Assembly: GCA_000715685.1 (NCBI GenBank)
Contig: KL569395.1
Span: forward strand, 14,041-27,054
DNA: 13,014 nucleotides
DNA from: Streptomyces lilacinus
Lineage (GTDB): Bacteria; Actinomycetota; Actinomycetes; Streptomycetales; Streptomycetaceae
Direction: 5' to 3'
Positions 12,421-13,014 of this stretch are shown here, piece by piece. Position numbers and translations under genes: made by a program. The notes beneath the pieces are model-generated. The model was not told where the DNA came from. It saw only the letters and a list, made by a program, of their open reading frames with translations, and made no database searches. Each line of letters starts with the position of its first letter. Within the stretch, counting starts at the first letter, position 1.

Positions 12421-12652
12421 CGCCCGCGGCGCCGGGCGCCCGTACCCTCGCCCAGAGCACCCGGTGCGCCGCACGCCCGCACGACGACGTCCGGGCCGCG
12501 ACCGAAGGCGCGCGCATCCGCGCACGGGAACCGTGCGGGGCCCGCGCCGCCTTCCGCACGCACGCTATCCGATGAACGCGCCCCTTCGCCAAGCGAGTTC
12601 ACCCGCCACGGGGACACGGACGGACCGCTGCCGTACCGGAGTCAACGGTGTG
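12421..12652. other. Gene-free stretch between converging genes
   Basis: I see no convincing gene here: the open frames on both strands are short, have no ribosome site and look like by-products of GC richness. It holds one small perfect hairpin, CGCACGG-GAA-CCGTGCG at 12521-12537, which could be an additional terminator for either side. No tRNA or other RNA gene is recognisable. Confidence 0.5.
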
Positions 12653-12994
12653 TCACTCGGTGCTGTCGCGGCTGGAGCGCAGGTCGACGTCGAGGATGCC
12701 CTCCCAGTCCGTCAGCTCCTCGACCAGTGGATGCGCCGACCCCCTGCCCTCGAGGCTCAGCACCACACCCGCCTCCTTGGCCTTGCCCTTTCCCTTGTCG
12801 GGTCCCTCCCGCTCCCCCGACTCGGCGTGGATCCTCACGTCCGTGACCTGGAAGCCGCTGCGGGTGCACAGCTCCAGGACGCGGCCCAGCACGCCGCGGC
12901 GGGTCCGGTACGACAGGCTGAGCTCGACCCGCTCGGTGGCCGACGCCACGGCCAGCCGCCGGGTCACCACCGGGAAGCCGCGCACGACCAGGAA
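12653..12994 (-). CDS. Probable MgtC/SapB-family protein, C-terminal fragment
   Basis: The last 113 codons of a gene whose 5' part is cut off by the adapter. It opens in FLVVRGFPVVTRRL, which looks like the end of a membrane segment plus a basic exit, followed by an ACT-like regulatory domain: VELSLSYRTRRGVLGRVLEL, CTRSGFQVTDVRIHAES, a charged Lys/Glu/Gly insert (GPDKGKGKAKEAG), then VVLSLEGRGSAHPLVEELTD and WEGILDVDLRSS. This layout matches the cytoplasmic C-terminal domain of MgtC/SapB membrane proteins, linked to Mg2+ homeostasis and growth at low Mg2+. With the MgtC membrane domain missing, the assignment is probable rather than certain. It converges on the SGNH lipoprotein gene. Confidence 0.68.
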   Translation of the reverse strand, partial: FLVVRGFPVVTRRLAVASATERVELSLSYRTRRGVLGRVLELCTRSGFQVTDVRIHAESGEREGPDKGKGKAKEAGVVLSLEGRGSAHPLVEELTDWEGILDVDLRSSRDSTE

Positions 12995-12995
12995 G

Positions 12996-13014
12996 CTGTC
13001 TCTTATACACATCT
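12996..13014 (-). other. Tn5/Nextera mosaic-end adapter (artefact)
   Basis: The final 19 bases are the complete reverse complement of the Tn5 mosaic end. Together with the matching sequence at 1-18 this shows that the contig is bounded by untrimmed tagmentation adapters and that the terminal gene is truncated by assembly, not by biology. Confidence 0.98.

Noticed and set aside
12404..12617. Short open frames on the minus strand between the lipoprotein and MgtC-like genes
   Set aside because: They lack ribosome sites, overlap a terminator hairpin and have Arg/Gly-rich translations typical of non-coding GC-rich DNA.
1..13014. CRISPR arrays, insertion sequences, attachment sites, tRNA or rRNA genes
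   Set aside because: No regularly spaced repeats, transposase or integrase motifs, tRNA T-loop signatures or rRNA sequence were seen; the only transposon-derived sequence is the library adapter.

Overview
The window looks like a chromosomal fragment of a Streptomyces or close relative. It has very high GC with strong G/C preference at third codon positions, GTG and ATG starts, several apparently leaderless promoters of TANGCT type, and a FAS II gene block (fasR-fabD-fabH-acpP-fabF followed by a convergent DUF3145 gene) in the order known from Streptomyces coelicolor. Both ends are not biological: positions 1-18 and 12996-13014 are the Tn5/Nextera mosaic-end adapter, so the first and last genes are cut by the end of the assembly, and the peptides MCIRDS and MYKRQ read from the ends are adapter artefacts.

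Layout. 20-235 (+): C-terminal piece of a SHOCT-domain protein. 322-2321 (+): a two-gene two-component system, a six-helix membrane histidine kinase and its NarL/LuxR-type response regulator, overlapping by ATGA and closed by a hairpin. 2367-3873 (-): a MerR regulator followed by an aldo/keto reductase, driven by a promoter with a MerR-type 19-bp spacer containing a perfect 16-bp palindrome. 3984-4802 (+): a divergent serine hydrolase of the beta-lactamase fold. 4871-5545 (-): a pirin, divergent from fasR.

5628-10562 (+): the core of the window. FasR (PucR-like, C-terminal helix-turn-helix) precedes FabD (malonyl-CoA:ACP transacylase), FabH (initiating ketosynthase), AcpP (acyl carrier) and FabF (elongating ketosynthase). 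Together FabD loads malonate on AcpP, FabH condenses it with an acyl-CoA starter, and FabF performs later condensations; reductases and dehydratase are not in this window. An inverted repeat upstream of fabD is a candidate FasR operator. A direct repeat lies between fabH and acpP and a hairpin between acpP and fabF. A 19-bp perfect hairpin ends the operon.

10653-11147 (-): DUF3145 protein. 11480-12364 (+): a secreted SGNH-hydrolase lipoprotein with three probable disulfides. 12653-12994 (-): C-terminal end of what is probably an MgtC/SapB-family protein.

I see no mobile element, CRISPR array, tRNA/rRNA or obviously new system. This is mostly conserved core chromosome. The points of interest are regulatory: several palindromes and repeats in the intergenic regions, the pirin-fasR divergent arrangement, and a possible short upstream reading frame coupled to DUF3145.
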